DNA of 64,000 bases from Sphagnum compactum (GCA_965153455.1 OZ234501.1:5332001-5396000), one strand, 5' to 3'; numbered from the stretch's first letter, positions 22,420 to 34,770 are shown. Notes: generated by a model from the sequence alone, not told the origin. Numbers and translations are program-made.

Positions 22420-23180
22420 TAGGTGTCTTCCCCTCTTTAAAGACTATGAATCCTAAAATAATTCATACCATAAATGCACATTTCTCTATATTCAAACTAA
22501 TGCCATACTCTCTACATTTTAGAAAACATTTTTTGAGTTTTTCCAAATGAGTGGACAGGTCACTAAAAACAGTAAAATCATCTAAAAAGATCTTCATGAA
22601 CACATCAATGTACTCATAGAAAGCTTTGGTGATTGCCCTTTGATAGGTAGGTGGTCCATTTTTGACCCTAAAAAGCATTCTAACCCATACAAAAGTCCCT
22701 TAATCAGTAATAAAGGCGGTTTTGTATTGGTCTTTCGATGCTATGGAAATCTAATGTTATCCAGAAAAACCATTTGAAAATGTATAAACCTCATGTTTAG
22801 CTACAATGTTAATAACCTCATTTATAAAAGGTAACGAATATGGGTCCTTCTTAGTAGCTACATTAAACTTCCTGAAGTCCACACAAATTCTGAATTTTTC
22901 ATTTTTTTTAAGCACTATAATTATAGGTGATAGCCAAGTAGCCTCTTCAACATGTTTAATAAAACCTACAACAAGTAATTTGTCAATATCTTATTTGACA
23001 ATGGCTGCATAGTTAGGATTTAACCAGTACCTTGCTTGATGAGCAAGTGGTATCGATGTGTCCAATTCAATTCGAAGTTGAGTTATGTCAGGTGGTATCC
23101 CTTTCAAATCTTTGTAAGTCTAGGCAAAGATGTCTTGAAACTCCTTTAATAATTCAATCAGTTGATAATTAACAATAGGT
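22420..23180 (-). pseudogene. Gypsy reverse transcriptase, decayed
   Basis: Conserved blocks appear in order on the minus strand: IELDTSIPLAHQARYW, GFIKHVEEATWLSPI, VLKKNEKFRICVDFRKFN, NGPPTYQRAITKAFYEYIDV, and the catalytic FLDDFTVFS box (LDD at about 22577-22585), then EKCAFMV. The Asp pair is intact, but stops (for example near 22450, 22700 and 22760) and frameshifts split the frame. The N-terminal thumb-side region continues to about 22270. Confidence 0.9.
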
Positions 23181-23599
23181 TCCAGATCTACATTGATTTT
23201 AACTTGTTGCAAGTTTTCTTCAGAACCCAAATTGATCTTGGTCAATTGTTCTTCTTCAATGACAATCTAGCCTATAATGCGAAGGTTTTGAACTCTAATT
23301 CGAGCAAGCGTCTCATCAATCTCACTTCAGGTTGGAAAAATGTCTCTGGTAAATGTTGTTGGAAAGTATTAAGGGGGTACAACTATCTTAACAAGTCGTA
23401 CATGTACTGGTTTAATAGGTACATCAAACAAAACAGTGGCTTAGACACAGTTCAATAGGTTTATTAACCTGTCCAACTAGATTCAAACCTGCTGATGTAA
23501 TCAACTTAATTGGTTGATCTAACCAAATTGATGTAGGGATAACTATAATTCTTATTGAAAACAGTCATGGTTCTGTGGTAAACATCAAAATCCTCTTCT

Positions 23600-24010
23600 T
23601 TGTCAGATATTCCAGAATGGAAATCATAACAAACTAATACTTTTGGACGTTTGGTTGGTGCTCCAAGTTTTTTAGTAATAAGTATGGTTCTAACTATACC
23701 AAATCCTTGTATAGTAATAGTGTTGTTGCAGCAATTAGGAAACACTTTAGCATCCCTTAACCAAGGACGACCTAACAACATAAAGTAGTTGGAGTCTAAC
23801 ACACTACTATGAATTACAATAAAAATCATTACATAGGGAATTCCATGAACAAGAATTCTAAGATCCTTAATCAAACCTAAGGGTTTTGCAATGGTTTGAT
23901 CAGCCAGACGCAAGTTATAAAGTGCAAGTTTTGGTTTTAACAAACCTAACTGTACCTTCATTTTTTCCATAATAATATTAACTCCAGAACCACCATCTAG
24001 AAACACGTCT
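23600..24010 (-). pseudogene. Gypsy aspartic protease domain
   Basis: The frame from 24006 reads MFLDGGSGVNIIMEKM with an active-site Asp at 23997-23995 in a D-G-G context (usually D-S/T-G). It is followed by LADQTIAKPLGLI and YFMLLGRPWLRDAKV, the second conserved element of retropepsin-like plant gypsy proteases. The frame stays open for 166 codons to 23509, unusually long for this element. It processed the Gag-Pol polyprotein. Confidence 0.85.
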
Positions 24011-24289
24011 TCAATGACGTTCTTCCCTACTTAAACCTGTATTACTGCCATTTGATGATCAATGGCAATTGATGCAATTGTTGGTCTTGGTAAAGTAGGT
24101 TTTGGTAAAGTAATTAAAAATGTAATGTTAGATATCAGGAATCACCAACAACAATTGTCCCAAGTTCAATGTATACTTGGTTTCCAAAACTTGTTTACTA
24201 ATATCTCTTAAAATTTCTTTTAAAGTTTTTTCTATAGTAACCTGTTTTGAAATGACAAGTTGTTGATTCACTTCACCATTTCAATTGCT

Positions 24290-26423
24290 TACAACCGGTT
24301 GAGTCGTGGTTGGATTATCCAGCAATCCAACCCAATTACTTTGCAATGAACCTCCATTGATAGTAACAAGTTGTTTTTCAGCCCCGCTATGTTGTAGTTG
24401 TCAAACAATTTCAATGAAAGAATCTCGTAAACACTCTTCTTGTTGCCATTCTTTAGCCCCTTTAATTTTGACCGGCTCCTTTTCCTTGAACACATATTGT
24501 TCCAACTATTGATTGCGAATCATAATAGCAACTATTACATTAACCGACACGTTGTCAATTTTAGGCGGTTTAGGTGTTATCATGGCATTAGAACTAACAG
24601 GTTTAGTTTTGAACATGTTCTGTACTTCAAGTTTTCTAATGCATTCTCCAGATCTATGTTTTATGCTAAAACAAATTATACAAGGATAACAAACATGTAT
24701 TTTTCCTAATTTAACAGATTGGGTTGTTGTCCCTACTACATGTTCTGTAGACTTAATTATAGCAGTTGGCACAACTGGTACGTCTTTTTTCTTGTTATGA
24801 GAGGTTTCCACTGAATGATCGGTTTTACCACAATTAGTATAGGTTAATGTTGATTTAGCTATAACAATTGGTACTATAGGTTTAATTATTACATTGGCCT
24901 TTGGTGTAATTAGTAGAACATTGTAACTCAAACTAATAGGTCCATTTTCCTCACATACTATAATTGTTTCTTTGTGTTCGATTAAAATATTTTTCATCAT
25001 ACCTGCAGTTGTTAATCTTAGGTAAGCTAAAAAAATTGCCTTGAAAACAATGGTGAGGAAAAAAAAACAATTGTTATAACCTGTAGATAGTTAGCTAATT
25101 TCAATAGGCGTTCATAGTAAACCTCAACACGTTCGGCGATTTATTGTTGTATGTTTCGCAATTACACGTAGACCTCTTCATCGTTCTTTACAATTCTAAA
25201 TCGCTTGTAAAATGTTTGTTCCAATTCTTCAAAAATGCAGTTTGGATGGTTTGGAACGTAGTTTTCACCCCATTTAGAGATATTATCCCTGAGAGTAAAA
25301 TCAAACGGGTTGATGATATCAACCTCCATTGTTTCACCATTAGCTTTAATGGCCTTCTTGAATACTCTAATGTGAGCATCTGGGTTAGTGTCTTTGACAT
25401 AGGTTGGGTATTGTAGCTTCCTATATCGTTGCTTGGTTGCTGGTTCTAAAACAAGTTGCACAACAGGTGGTTGATACCATGGTGGTATAAATATATGCAG
25501 GTCAGGTGCTAGCCATCCAAAAGATGCAATAGGTGGATTAAAAGGTGGTTCTCCTAGCGAATCTCCTCCAAATGAACTTCCTCTAGGTGAATCTCCAGGT
25601 TGGCTTCCATCTGGTGGTTGATGATCTAAACATTTGGGTACATAAGTTAATAAACTGGTAGTAACCTGTATAGTGGTTAGTACTAATGCAATAACAGGTT
25701 GCTGAATAGGTTGTCTATCCTTGCTAATCACTAGTTGAACCACTATAGGAAATTGATTTCCAATAGAGTTTGATATATATATGTTGGTGGTACAACAGGT
25801 TGTTCAAGTACTGGGTACACATTTCCAAGTACATAACCTATATAATTCTTAAAGATGAAGGAATCAAATCCTTTTGTTCCAGTTGGATATGTTGGATATA
25901 AACTAGGATCTCGAAGCACAAAAGGGGGTATGACATTATACCACATTGGGTATGTTGAAGTAGGTAGCATACTAATTTTACTTGGTACAATTGGTGTATT
26001 AGGTTGTGACCAAGTTGTTTGATAGTTAACAAGTACTACTGTATGAACTATACTGGGATTCATGACTTAAGTTCCTCATACAGACACATTGGGTACTGCT
26101 ATTGTAGTGGTTGGAAGAATAGACTGATGAGTATTCATCACCTCCTCTTTAAATAATTGCCTTAATCTATCATCAACAAATGGGCAGTGATTGAACATGT
26201 GTCCCATTTCATAATAATATGAGCAGGTCACAATTCCAACACCTTGGTTTCCTCCTGAAACTAGTCCATGATGTGGAACTTGTGATCTTTCACCTAGACC
26301 AATACTGATCTCGTTGGCCAGGTGCCTTGTGGATAAATAACTCCCTATCGAACAACTATGGGTGTTCAACAGGTTCTACATGTGGTATAGAAACTGATTG
26401 ATTAGACGGTCTTCAATCGACAT
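24290..26423 (-). pseudogene. Gypsy gag with three CCHC-like knuckles, decayed
   Basis: A start ATG at 26423 opens MSIEDRLINQF, then frameshifts. An N-terminal knuckle-like motif C-x2-Y-x4-H-x4-C lies at 26225-26184. A Pro/Tyr-rich region follows (26063-25743), then a capsid-like Retrotrans_gag domain (about 25440-25020; FEELEQTFYKRFRIVKNDEE, then VEVYYERLLKLANYLQV). Two more knuckles follow: Y-x2-C-x4-H-x4-S at 24841-24800 (two ligands lost) and an intact C-x2-C-x4-H-x4-C at 24682-24641. Gag forms the particle and binds RNA. A knuckle in front of the capsid domain is unusual. At least four frameshifts or stops are present. Confidence 0.8.
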
Positions 26424-26460
26424 GATGAAACTACTCCAACCTATTAAATAGCTGAACTCG

Positions 26461-26991
26461 TTCCATCTCTGTGGTACAACTTGTTACTAAACCAGTTAGT
26501 CCACTAAGAGGTGGAACATGTTTAAAAATCATACCCTTATTTGTTCAAACTTTTACTATACATGTTCTAGTAACCACCGTTGTTAGTCAACTTGTGGAAG
26601 GTAGTGAGAGATTTGACAAGAAACAGGATGAACCTGTTAATCCTTCATAACTATACTGGATAGTATATTAAAGTCTTTGGAATTCTTATCTACTAATGTA
26701 CCTCTGAACCCACACTAAATAGGTATAGGTTAGGAGGTTATTTTGATATCAAATACCCTGCATGTTTTGAAGGTATACACAACACCCATAGTGACCTTTG
26801 AAAACACATTTGATCGACAGAAGACTATAGCGCCAACCGGTTTTCAAATCTTGAGTCGTTGAACTTGTGGAGGTAGCAGATGCTAAACATGTCGAAGAAG
26901 TCATCAATCAACCAGTTACAGAAGGTTAAATCTAACTTGGACCTTTGAGCTAACATTTTGAGGACAAAATGTAGATTTCAATAAGGGATAA
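26461..26991 (+). repeat. 3' internal fragment of a second gypsy copy
   Basis: From 'ccatct' at about 26465 the plus strand is homologous to 19747-20276, ending in a weakened polypurine tract. It abuts the minus-strand gag leader of the neighbouring fragment head-on, with no LTR between them. Confidence 0.75.
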
Positions 26992-27614
26992 TGTTATTTA
27001 GATTTGGTAATAGGTGACTTAATAGGTTGATAGTATAAGCAAGTTATTAAACCTAACAAGTGTCATAACCTATTATTTAAACTAACTTGTAGTATTAACC
27101 TAACCAATTATTAAACCTGGTCGGTAATGACTGGGTTAAGAAAGATAGGTTGATAAGTTAGTCAACAGGTAATCTATAGAATCTGTACTTCACAAATCAG
27201 TAGTTGGACATGTAGTTAAACAAGGTGTATTTTTTTTGAAAATTTGGATTGTTAGTCTAGGTACTTGCTAATGACTATTTATAATGGTCAGTTATGACTA
27301 TTCAATTTTGAATTGGCTAGTATAAGACTAGGAGGACAAACTTGTTGAAGGACTTTTGGATCTCATTCATGATTATGTGTTTCCACTTTTGAATTATGGA
27401 ACATAGATCATTTTTCTTTCAATATATTTCCTTCAAGTTTGAGCAATTTGTGTACATGTTAGTTTAGGATTTGTAGTAGCTTAAGTTTTATTTTGTGTGT
27501 TGTATGTACCTATTACTGCTTTAGGAACTTGTTGCTGAAAAAATCCAAAGGTGAATTATCTAAAAATCCAATGGGAATAGAATAACCCCATTAATAGACC
27601 CCGCATGGTTTTCA
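26992..27614 (+). repeat. LTR B of the second gypsy copy
   Basis: It opens TGTTATTT and aligns with LTR A (20277-20869) in the same orientation, ending near 'ggttttca'. An extra ~25-30 bases near the right end explain the greater length. As with LTR A, no primer-binding site follows. The right boundary is approximate. Confidence 0.7.
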
Positions 27615-28849
27615 AGGCATGATGCATTGGCAACTCAAGCCACACTAATGGAAGCATTGTGTAGACTATACAAGGTTTTGAAGATAGTTCTACAAAGTGG
27701 GTTGTTGATGTGGAAGAATAACATGAGGGCACTGAATTGACTTTTGTAACATCTATCAATGGTGTTGTAGCTTGAAGAAGTGGCAAAACTCGAAAGCACG
27801 TCCATCATGTTTCAGAGTCCTCAAACATTTATTAGTTTACATCTTATCCATGTCTTTAAGTGTTTTTAACATTTGTTGTACTTTGTTGTCCATTTGACCA
27901 TTGGCTATATGGCTTCTCACTATGTTTCTGTAGACCGGTCCAAAGTAATAATCATATGTACAGAAACATTTGTAATTTATGCAATGTTCTGATCTTTTCC
28001 CTAAATTACATACCTTTCATACCTTCACTGATTTGAGAACATTTAACATTTGTGCTTCATAGACATGCAATACACATGTTTGCCCCTGATTTGAACTGTG
28101 AATTACGTGATAGGGTATTGCATTTTCTGAAAACATGATGCATAATGCTCTAGCAGAGATGCAAACCAACTAGTTGTTTTAACAACAAGTCTGCAGATAA
28201 GTTTGGTATTAGTGAACTTTATTAAACAAGCAACCACTATAAAATCTACCAGAATAATAAAAACATCATGAACAAGAGAACATCATTGTAATATGGTGGT
28301 CTGTGTGTTTTAAATTGGACAAACTAGGTTCCATAGTTATAGACTTAAAACAATTTCAGGCTATTGGTGTGAGTATATTCTGAGAACCTGATGCATAATA
28401 ATCCAAAGTTTGAAAAAGGAAGCATGGATTCTTTGTTGGGGGACCTTGTATAGACAATTACTAGGAAATGCACATTTGTCACCAATAGATGCATGTTAAG
28501 GTTTAAGCAATTGATATTTGTTGTTAACTAAACAGATTTCTACAAGCGCGAACATCCAACTACATGTGAATAAACCTGGTTGTTTTGTCTTTTAGATTGT
28601 GAGAATTAGCACCTTTAGGTTCAAGTGCACCTCTGTGACTTTTCAAACTATTATCACCAAGATTCATTAGGAATAAATGCTAGTCATTTAGATGCTCCAA
28701 CCCAACCAAACCTCGTGCAAGCATGTCCTATTTTTGCTTCTAATAACTTTCAACAAAAAGAGCAAATATTGTTGCAAGTTTGGAATTTCCATTGATGTGT
28801 TTAGTACTTCATGCCACACTAGCTTAATCAAGTTGTTAATGTTGCTTGT
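27615..28849. other. MULE interior between gypsy DNA and transposase
   Basis: No clear exon is seen. The first 150 bases of minus-strand sequence beyond the SWIM exon (about 28700-28849) still look like the C-terminal tail of the transposase (LIKLVWHEVLNTSMEIPNLQ) with stops. The rest resembles an eroded intergenic part between two convergent element genes. Confidence 0.4.
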
Positions 28850-31800
28850 CTATTGGAGATCATGATGTTTTATATCCTGAGAAGTGGGGAAGTCCTTGAT
28901 CTGTGGAAGGTTGTGTTGCTCCTCAAGAAGTGGGTCTTCAAAAGTTAGCAAGTCTGTTACTAAAAATCCCCTTTGCACCCCATGAAAAGTACCTATTTCT
29001 TGAATAATCGCACCATCAGGAATGGTTGGATGGAGCATCTTGTAAATTTTTATAACATGCTTGCAAATAACCCTTTGTGCTACAAGTGGGCAGTCACATT
29101 GGGGGTGAAAGCACACTATAAGGGGCCACTTTGGACACTTTCACGACATGTATATAAAATATATTTCTACAAAATTTATCGCATTTAATTTTGGGTTTCA
29201 CTTTTAGTGTTTGGGCTTGATATTTTGATTTTCACAAAATTAATGAAATTTATTATTATTTGAAAAAAAAAATTAAATCTTAAATTCAAGGGATAATGAA
29301 TATATTCATGGTATATAAAATATAATAAAACATGTTTTTGCTTTTGGATTGCACTAGGTTTAGGTTTGAATTAATCAACCAAAAAATGTTTGAAATGAAA
29401 ATTTAAAAAATGACAAACCTCACATATCTTGGCATCTTCCACTTGAAAATGATAGTTTGTCAAAATGTTAAATTATCACATACTTATGGTCATTGCCCCC
29501 AAAAACACCCATTTGTGATATGATAATTATCAAATTTTTCACATGGCTCACAAACTTATTCCAATCATATGGAATCACAATGTGAATAGATACTACAAAT
29601 TTCATAAAGACTAAAAATCATTTCAATCATTTTTTTGAATATATTTGCATTTTTCAGTACATAATGATGTATAATTTTTTCCATAAATATACTTTAGAAT
29701 TGCACAATATAAGTTGGAAAAAGAAATTTTCTTTGCGATTGAATTCTTTGTGTTATAATCTACCATATTATGCAAATTTCTTGGAAAAATATGCTCCAAT
29801 ATTAACATGGTTGAAGTTCAAACATGGACACCCCTGGAAAACAATACAATGTGACAACATTTTTAACCCCCCCGTAATGTGCTTTCATCTTTGGGGCCAT
29901 TCAAACCTCGGGGCATGCATAGTCCACCTTGGGTGGATGATTGTAAGACGCCACAAAAGCAATGTCATCCCCATCTGGGTATAACAAAACGTTGGTGGGA
30001 TGGGATGTCACAGGCCCAAAGCATAACACTAGCAACAATTCCTTCACAATTTTTGTTCCTGATGTACCCAAAAATCTGGCATTGGACACCATACCAATAG
30101 TGAGTAAGGACATCACTGACTAGGTGGTAAATGAGCCAATCCATTTGACGCCCTATAAATTTTTCTCATGATGAATACAAAATCTGCTTAAGGTTGCTAT
30201 GGAATGATTCCACCATAGAATTTGTGTCCTGCCTTACATGTGGTATATTGCGGTTTCCAACACACCACATTCTTGCCTTTTGCAATCAATGTTATTTAGA
30301 GTATTGAATGAAAAGCCCTGCATTGGGAAAATTTGTTGCGAACATTTCAATTTCTTGTTTTGCCCAAAAATTAAGGTTAACATCAATGGGACATCCTTGA
30401 GAATACATAATCCTCCCAAGCGTTGATAGGACATTAGATCTTTCTTGTGGATTTATAATTTTCCTGACGACATTCTCAACCCATTCTTTCCAAACATGCC
30501 ACAAGCATAATAAATTCGGGCATCTGGCCAAAGATTTTTACGTTGAAATAACAACATAAAATAACAATAATAACATGAGATATTTAACACTAGAGCAGAC
30601 CTCCAAGTTTCTACAACATTCCTAAAAAAAATTATTTTGTGCAATGGTGGGAAGATATGAAACAACTCCCTAAGATTATAATGGTCATATATAGATAATT
30701 GTACATGGAAACAAAGTGACACTTATAATGAATGGAAATGATCTGCAAACATTAATAATATTTTGGAGAAGGATGCCCCAAACAATAATGAAATGGATGG
30801 CGTAGGATATAAACAACCATGTACATTGCCAACCAATGACCATGTGCTGAAAGGTAGGAAAATGACATATGATACTTCAAAACGTTGATTTTAGCTTATG
30901 CATTGTCCACAATGATAGCGTTTGGCATCCAACCACTATGCATTCATTGTGATAATGTTCTCAATACAGGGTCTAGGTCACACTCTTAAGTTTTCCCAAT
31001 TACTATGAATGCAATTGGTATTCCATTTTGCCATTCATCAAACACCATCATGGTGTACAAAGCGTACTACAAAAACATAGAAAGCATATATGTTCAAATT
31101 AATTAGTATGAAAGCACATTTGTATTTCATGAAGATCAAATTTGTGTTATAGAAAGATAGTGTGTTGGAACCGGGAGAATGGAAGATGATGACATACCCT
31201 GGTTTGATTCGTTCCAAATGTAACATCAAATGAAAAGCAACTCCCATGTCCAAATTTTGCCATCATTTCCAATTGCTAAGTGGTTTGAATCCCTAATGTG
31301 AAAGGGGTTTCATCCTACTTCAATAAATTGAGATCCAAAGGGGCATGTTCTAGATAAAAGAACACCAATTTCGGGTTTTCCAAAACCCACATTCTCACAC
31401 TAATTGGGTCCTTAGGAATTTTTTCCATAATTTGTCGACCCTCTTTTTGGCTAGGTTTCTAACATCTATTGGTAGGACAAATATTTCATGAGTGACAAGT
31501 TCATTTCGTAATGCTTGTTCCTTGACATATGATTTATGACATGTCATTACTTGCACAGGGGACAACCCTTGCCTTATAAGTTCCATGAGGTGTGTTTTCA
31601 TGGCATCAGATAGTTGTGAACCCAATGCATGTCGGTATCTAATCACAATTGTCCCATGGCCCCACTCCTTCGCTGTTTGTATGTTTTGCATGAAGGTAGA
31701 TCAATTGATATAAACTTTGGTCCAGATACGGTTGTTTTGCAATGAAAGACCTTTGACACTTGCACTTAATTGACATCCCAAACATTGTCTTCCCTATCCT

Positions 31801-32054
31801 TGTGCTTTGCCTTGACAACCGAGTGGCTTCAAGGATCTTTGTCAACCATTTCTTTCCCTTTCTTTTCATGGATGCATCCTTGACCTTCCTTCACTTCCAT
31901 TTTTGTTGCGTAGATAGTAGAAGCTTCTACATGTCCTCTTGAAGAACATGGGTTTTTTGTTTTGGTTTGAAGTTACAAGAAAACCTATAAACATAACAAC
32001 GGTTGTGGAGCGAAAATTGCCATGGACATTCTTCAAACTATGAAATTGCGACAA
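28850..32054 (-). pseudogene. MULE transposase, multi-exon, decayed
   Basis: Reading leftwards, an N-terminal zinc-finger-like segment (KCKCQRSFIAKQPYLDQSLY ending HAKHTN, about 31790-31690) is followed by the linker region at 31395-31691. The catalytic core begins with CFSFDVTFGTN (Asp at 31227-31225). A 131-bp GT-AG intron (31197-31067) separates it from MMVFDEWQNGIPIAF. The second catalytic Asp is in IIVDNA (30907-30905). After a probable intron comes the CxxH motif in LLCLWHVWKEW (about 30510). At 29098-29057 is a SWIM zinc finger C-x-C-x8-C-x-H, after an intron of about 700 bp. The C-terminal part reads LHPTIPDGAII. Stops (for example GKT-stop and DNA-stop) show decay. It faces away from the right terminus and lies within 2 kb of it, as in other MULEs. 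Confidence 0.85.
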
Positions 32055-33510
32055 AATTCATCATATTGTGATATTTAGAAAGAAATTTAGGTAGAAATGA
32101 AGACATTACATGACTAAATACATTGAGCATCCATAAAATGATAACATTGGAATAAAATGGATGAACTGTGCATTTTATAATCTGCACCTATAAACAAGAG
32201 CAACAAAAATTGCTTTCGGGTGTGTCAACATGCTTAGGGTAGATGACCTAATGTGGTCTTTTGTTCTTCTAAACTTGCAAGGGAAATCTGGATTGTTTTG
32301 TTCCCCTTCAACAAATCCTCCAGTTGATTCCATGGTATTACTGCAATTTCAGCTTCCCTACCCAAACCATGGCCACTTGTGAGATGTGGCAGCCACATGA
32401 AATATATCTTTTAAAATTTATGGAAAAGGTCCCCTTTCCTTTGAAGGAACAACATATTCCTAGACATCTTCTATAATTGTTAAATCATCCACTGATCTTG
32501 ACATCTAGGCTTGACATTATTTTGAGGAACTCAGGACCATCCAAGTTAACAATGGCATATGGGCTTTTAACCTTGTCTTTTAGTCCTGCATCATTCAACA
32601 CCATTGTGTAGCTCAAGCTTGCCATGGATTAAATCAAACCAAAACCTCTAATGAATGTGAATATTAGAAAATGAAACTGATATTTGTTTGAACTACATAA
32701 CCTTTTATTGGAAATTTGGTGTGCATATGGTGCTAATGTTTGCAATTCTATGCAAGTTGTATGGAAAAAAACACCGTCTACACATTGAAATTTTAATTGT
32801 AAAAGGAAGGCTCTTCTAGAAGAGGTAGTTTCAATTTTGGTAAATGGTCTATAGAGGGCAATGTAACATAAAACAATTACAAGGTCAAGAATTTAGGGAC
32901 AAATGTAACTCAAACTACATTCACACTGTAAGCAACTAGTCAACATTAGTTTCTTCTACTTTATTTTCAACTATTTTGAAAATACAGATTTGCTTGGAGC
33001 TTATACATATGCAAGATGACAGTAGATCTGAAAAACAAAAGTCTTTGCAAAACCCATTGACCTTTTCCAGAGCTTAAATATGAATTGATGAACAATAAAA
33101 CAATACATGGAAATAACTTCGACCGAAATGTAATGGACCTTGTAGAACAAATTGAACTTTTGCAGATACATGGTAAGAGACATCTTCCACAGAAAAGTGA
33201 TGGACCTTCCAAAACACTTAAAACTTTTGCAGAGCTCAAAAACATCTACCTGAAATTTGTCTAGAATAAAGGAACAAATTATAATCTTACAACACTCAAA
33301 AATATCAAATACAAATGTGTCAAGAGTGAAGCTATTCATTGAGGAGCAAACTTCAAATGCACTAATACAACAAAAAGTTAGTGGTGTAAAAGCAACCTTA
33401 GTTTGTGGTGTTTGGTGTGCCATGAAGCTTATCCATTTACATCTAAAATTAGGTAGATTTCAAATGCCTTTTCTTGCTTTAGATTAAAATGGTTCTTGCT
33501 TGTGAAATGT
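32055..33510. other. MULE interior inside the right terminal repeat
   Basis: No exon is recognised. It would hold the promoter and any 5' leader of the transposase. A partial internal duplication of the inner TIR sequence is visible: 'atgaagcttatccatttaca' near 33421 resembles 'atggagcttatccttttgca' near 33514. Confidence 0.4.
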
Positions 33511-33919
33511 AGACATGGAGCTTATCCTTTTGCATCTTAAAAAAGGGAAATTTCAAACATGATTTGCGATCACCATTTCTTACAAAACACATACCTTGTT
33601 ACAAAGCGCAAATCATGTTGCAGATCATGTTGATGGTGTTGCAATCAACAACGACTAACAAAACAAGGTTCGACGATGAACGTGAAACGAATGTCGATGA
33701 TGGTTTGTAGGGGTGGACGGAGGACGAAAATTGGTGGGTCTGTCTGATGACATGGAAAAGGTGAAGGTGGTGTCACAAGATGACATGGTCCTCAAAAGGG
33801 TGGGGTCAAGTGGTGAGGCCTACTTTGGACATGGAAGGCGTGAAAGTGGGGTCAGGTGATGGGGCACGAACGTTAAAATATCATTAGACAAAACTTGTTA
33901 GGGGGTATTTAGCAACTCG
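33511..33919 (-). repeat. Right terminal inverted repeat of the large MULE
   Basis: This is the inverted partner of 7146-7552. Read on the minus strand from 33919 it starts CGAGTTGCTAAATACCCCCT and ends at the 'aaggataagctccatgtct' segment. Differences from the left copy are mostly C-to-T type changes, as expected for old methylated repeats. Confidence 0.8.
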
Positions 33920-33930
33920 CCAAAACCTTG
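33920..33930 (+). repeat. Right 11-bp target-site duplication of the large MULE
   Basis: This is an exact copy of 7135-7145 directly outside the right terminus. Confidence 0.8.
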
Positions 33931-34366
33931 AGGTGAAAGTCTCGACATTCTCACTAAAACCTAAAACTTCATTTTCACCAACAAGGTTGCCATCATTGAA
34001 AAGCTCTTTGCTACTTGGCCTTCTAGCACACATTCAATTTGTTAGCAATAGATGATGTAAGCTTATCTGCTTGTCACCAACATTATAATGTTGTTGAATT
34101 TTGAATTATTTGATTTGCATGATTTAAGTATTAGAAGCTAGAATAACAACTTGTAGACTATAAATTTTAATCTTCATAAATCATTGATTATGGCCAATGC
34201 ATGGATTTTAAGAGCTTATGGTTGATTAATAAAGATTAGGGACTCACAAGACCTCCAGAGTTTAGTGTGGTAATGGGACCAATGTCTAGTTTAATGGTGT
34301 TTCCTTGGAAACTTAAAGGTTCAAAGTGGTGGTGCACATCACAAGAATTTGCCAAAAAGGGAATGA

Positions 34367-34740
34367 GGGATACAAGGCATCCCTAGAATTGCATATGTTG
34401 TTCAATGTGGGATCATTCTTTTTTTTTAAAGTCATCAAAACGTTTGTAAGTAGAAGTTTGTTACTTTCATTTCATTTGTTAAAGCTTTCTATCTCATTAT
34501 TTTTCTCTTTGATGATTTTTACTATTGTTATTGAGTCTTTTGATGTGCCAAAAAAAGCGCTAGGGATACAAGGCATCCCTTAGAGACGTATATGCCATTC
34601 AATGTGGGAACATTTTTTTTTTGAAAATGTTGTCAAAAAGTTTGCTTCTATCATTTCATTTGTTGAAGCTCTTTGGCTTTTTATCTTCCATTTTGATGAT
34701 TTATATTTTTGTTGTTGAGGCTTTTAACATTGAGGTACTT
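34367..34740 (+). repeat. 196-bp tandem duplication
   Basis: 'gggatacaaggcatccct' at 34367 recurs at 34563. The following sequence matches for nearly the whole 196-base period, including 'tttcatttgttraagct' and 'attttgatgatt' type segments. Confidence 0.65.
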
Positions 34741-34770
34741 TTTAAATAGGCAAGCACTGGCAACTTGTTG

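Larger units (their letters stand above)
21545..26460 (-). mobile_element. Ty3/gypsy gag-pol segment, lacking LTRs on this strand
   Basis: Reading leftwards, this holds gag, protease, reverse transcriptase, RNase H and the first part of the integrase zinc-binding domain, in Ty3/gypsy order. It begins only about 37 bases upstream of the gag ATG, so no leader or primer-binding site remains. It stops within the zinc-binding domain, at the very point where the plus-strand piece at 15697 starts. Frameshifts and stops occur throughout. Confidence 0.85.
7146..33919. mobile_element. Giant (26.8 kb) Mutator-like element with Ulp1-like cargo
   Basis: Bases 7146-7552 and 33511-33919 are inverted copies, roughly four-fifths identical by eye, both starting with a form of YGAG--GCTAAATACCCCCTAA. 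They are flanked by an exact 11-bp direct repeat (7135-7145 and 33920-33930). Inside are a decayed MULE transposase on the minus strand near the right end, an unidentified accessory gene on the plus strand near the left end, and a decayed Ulp1/C48 protease domain in the middle. MULEs carrying transposase plus ULP-like genes are known in plants as Kaonashi-type elements. Ty3/gypsy sequence and an AT-rich non-coding element are nested inside and account for roughly half of the length. Premature stops in every gene and diverged termini indicate an old, immobile copy. All boundary evidence is direct; the Kaonashi-type label is inference from gene content. Confidence 0.8.
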
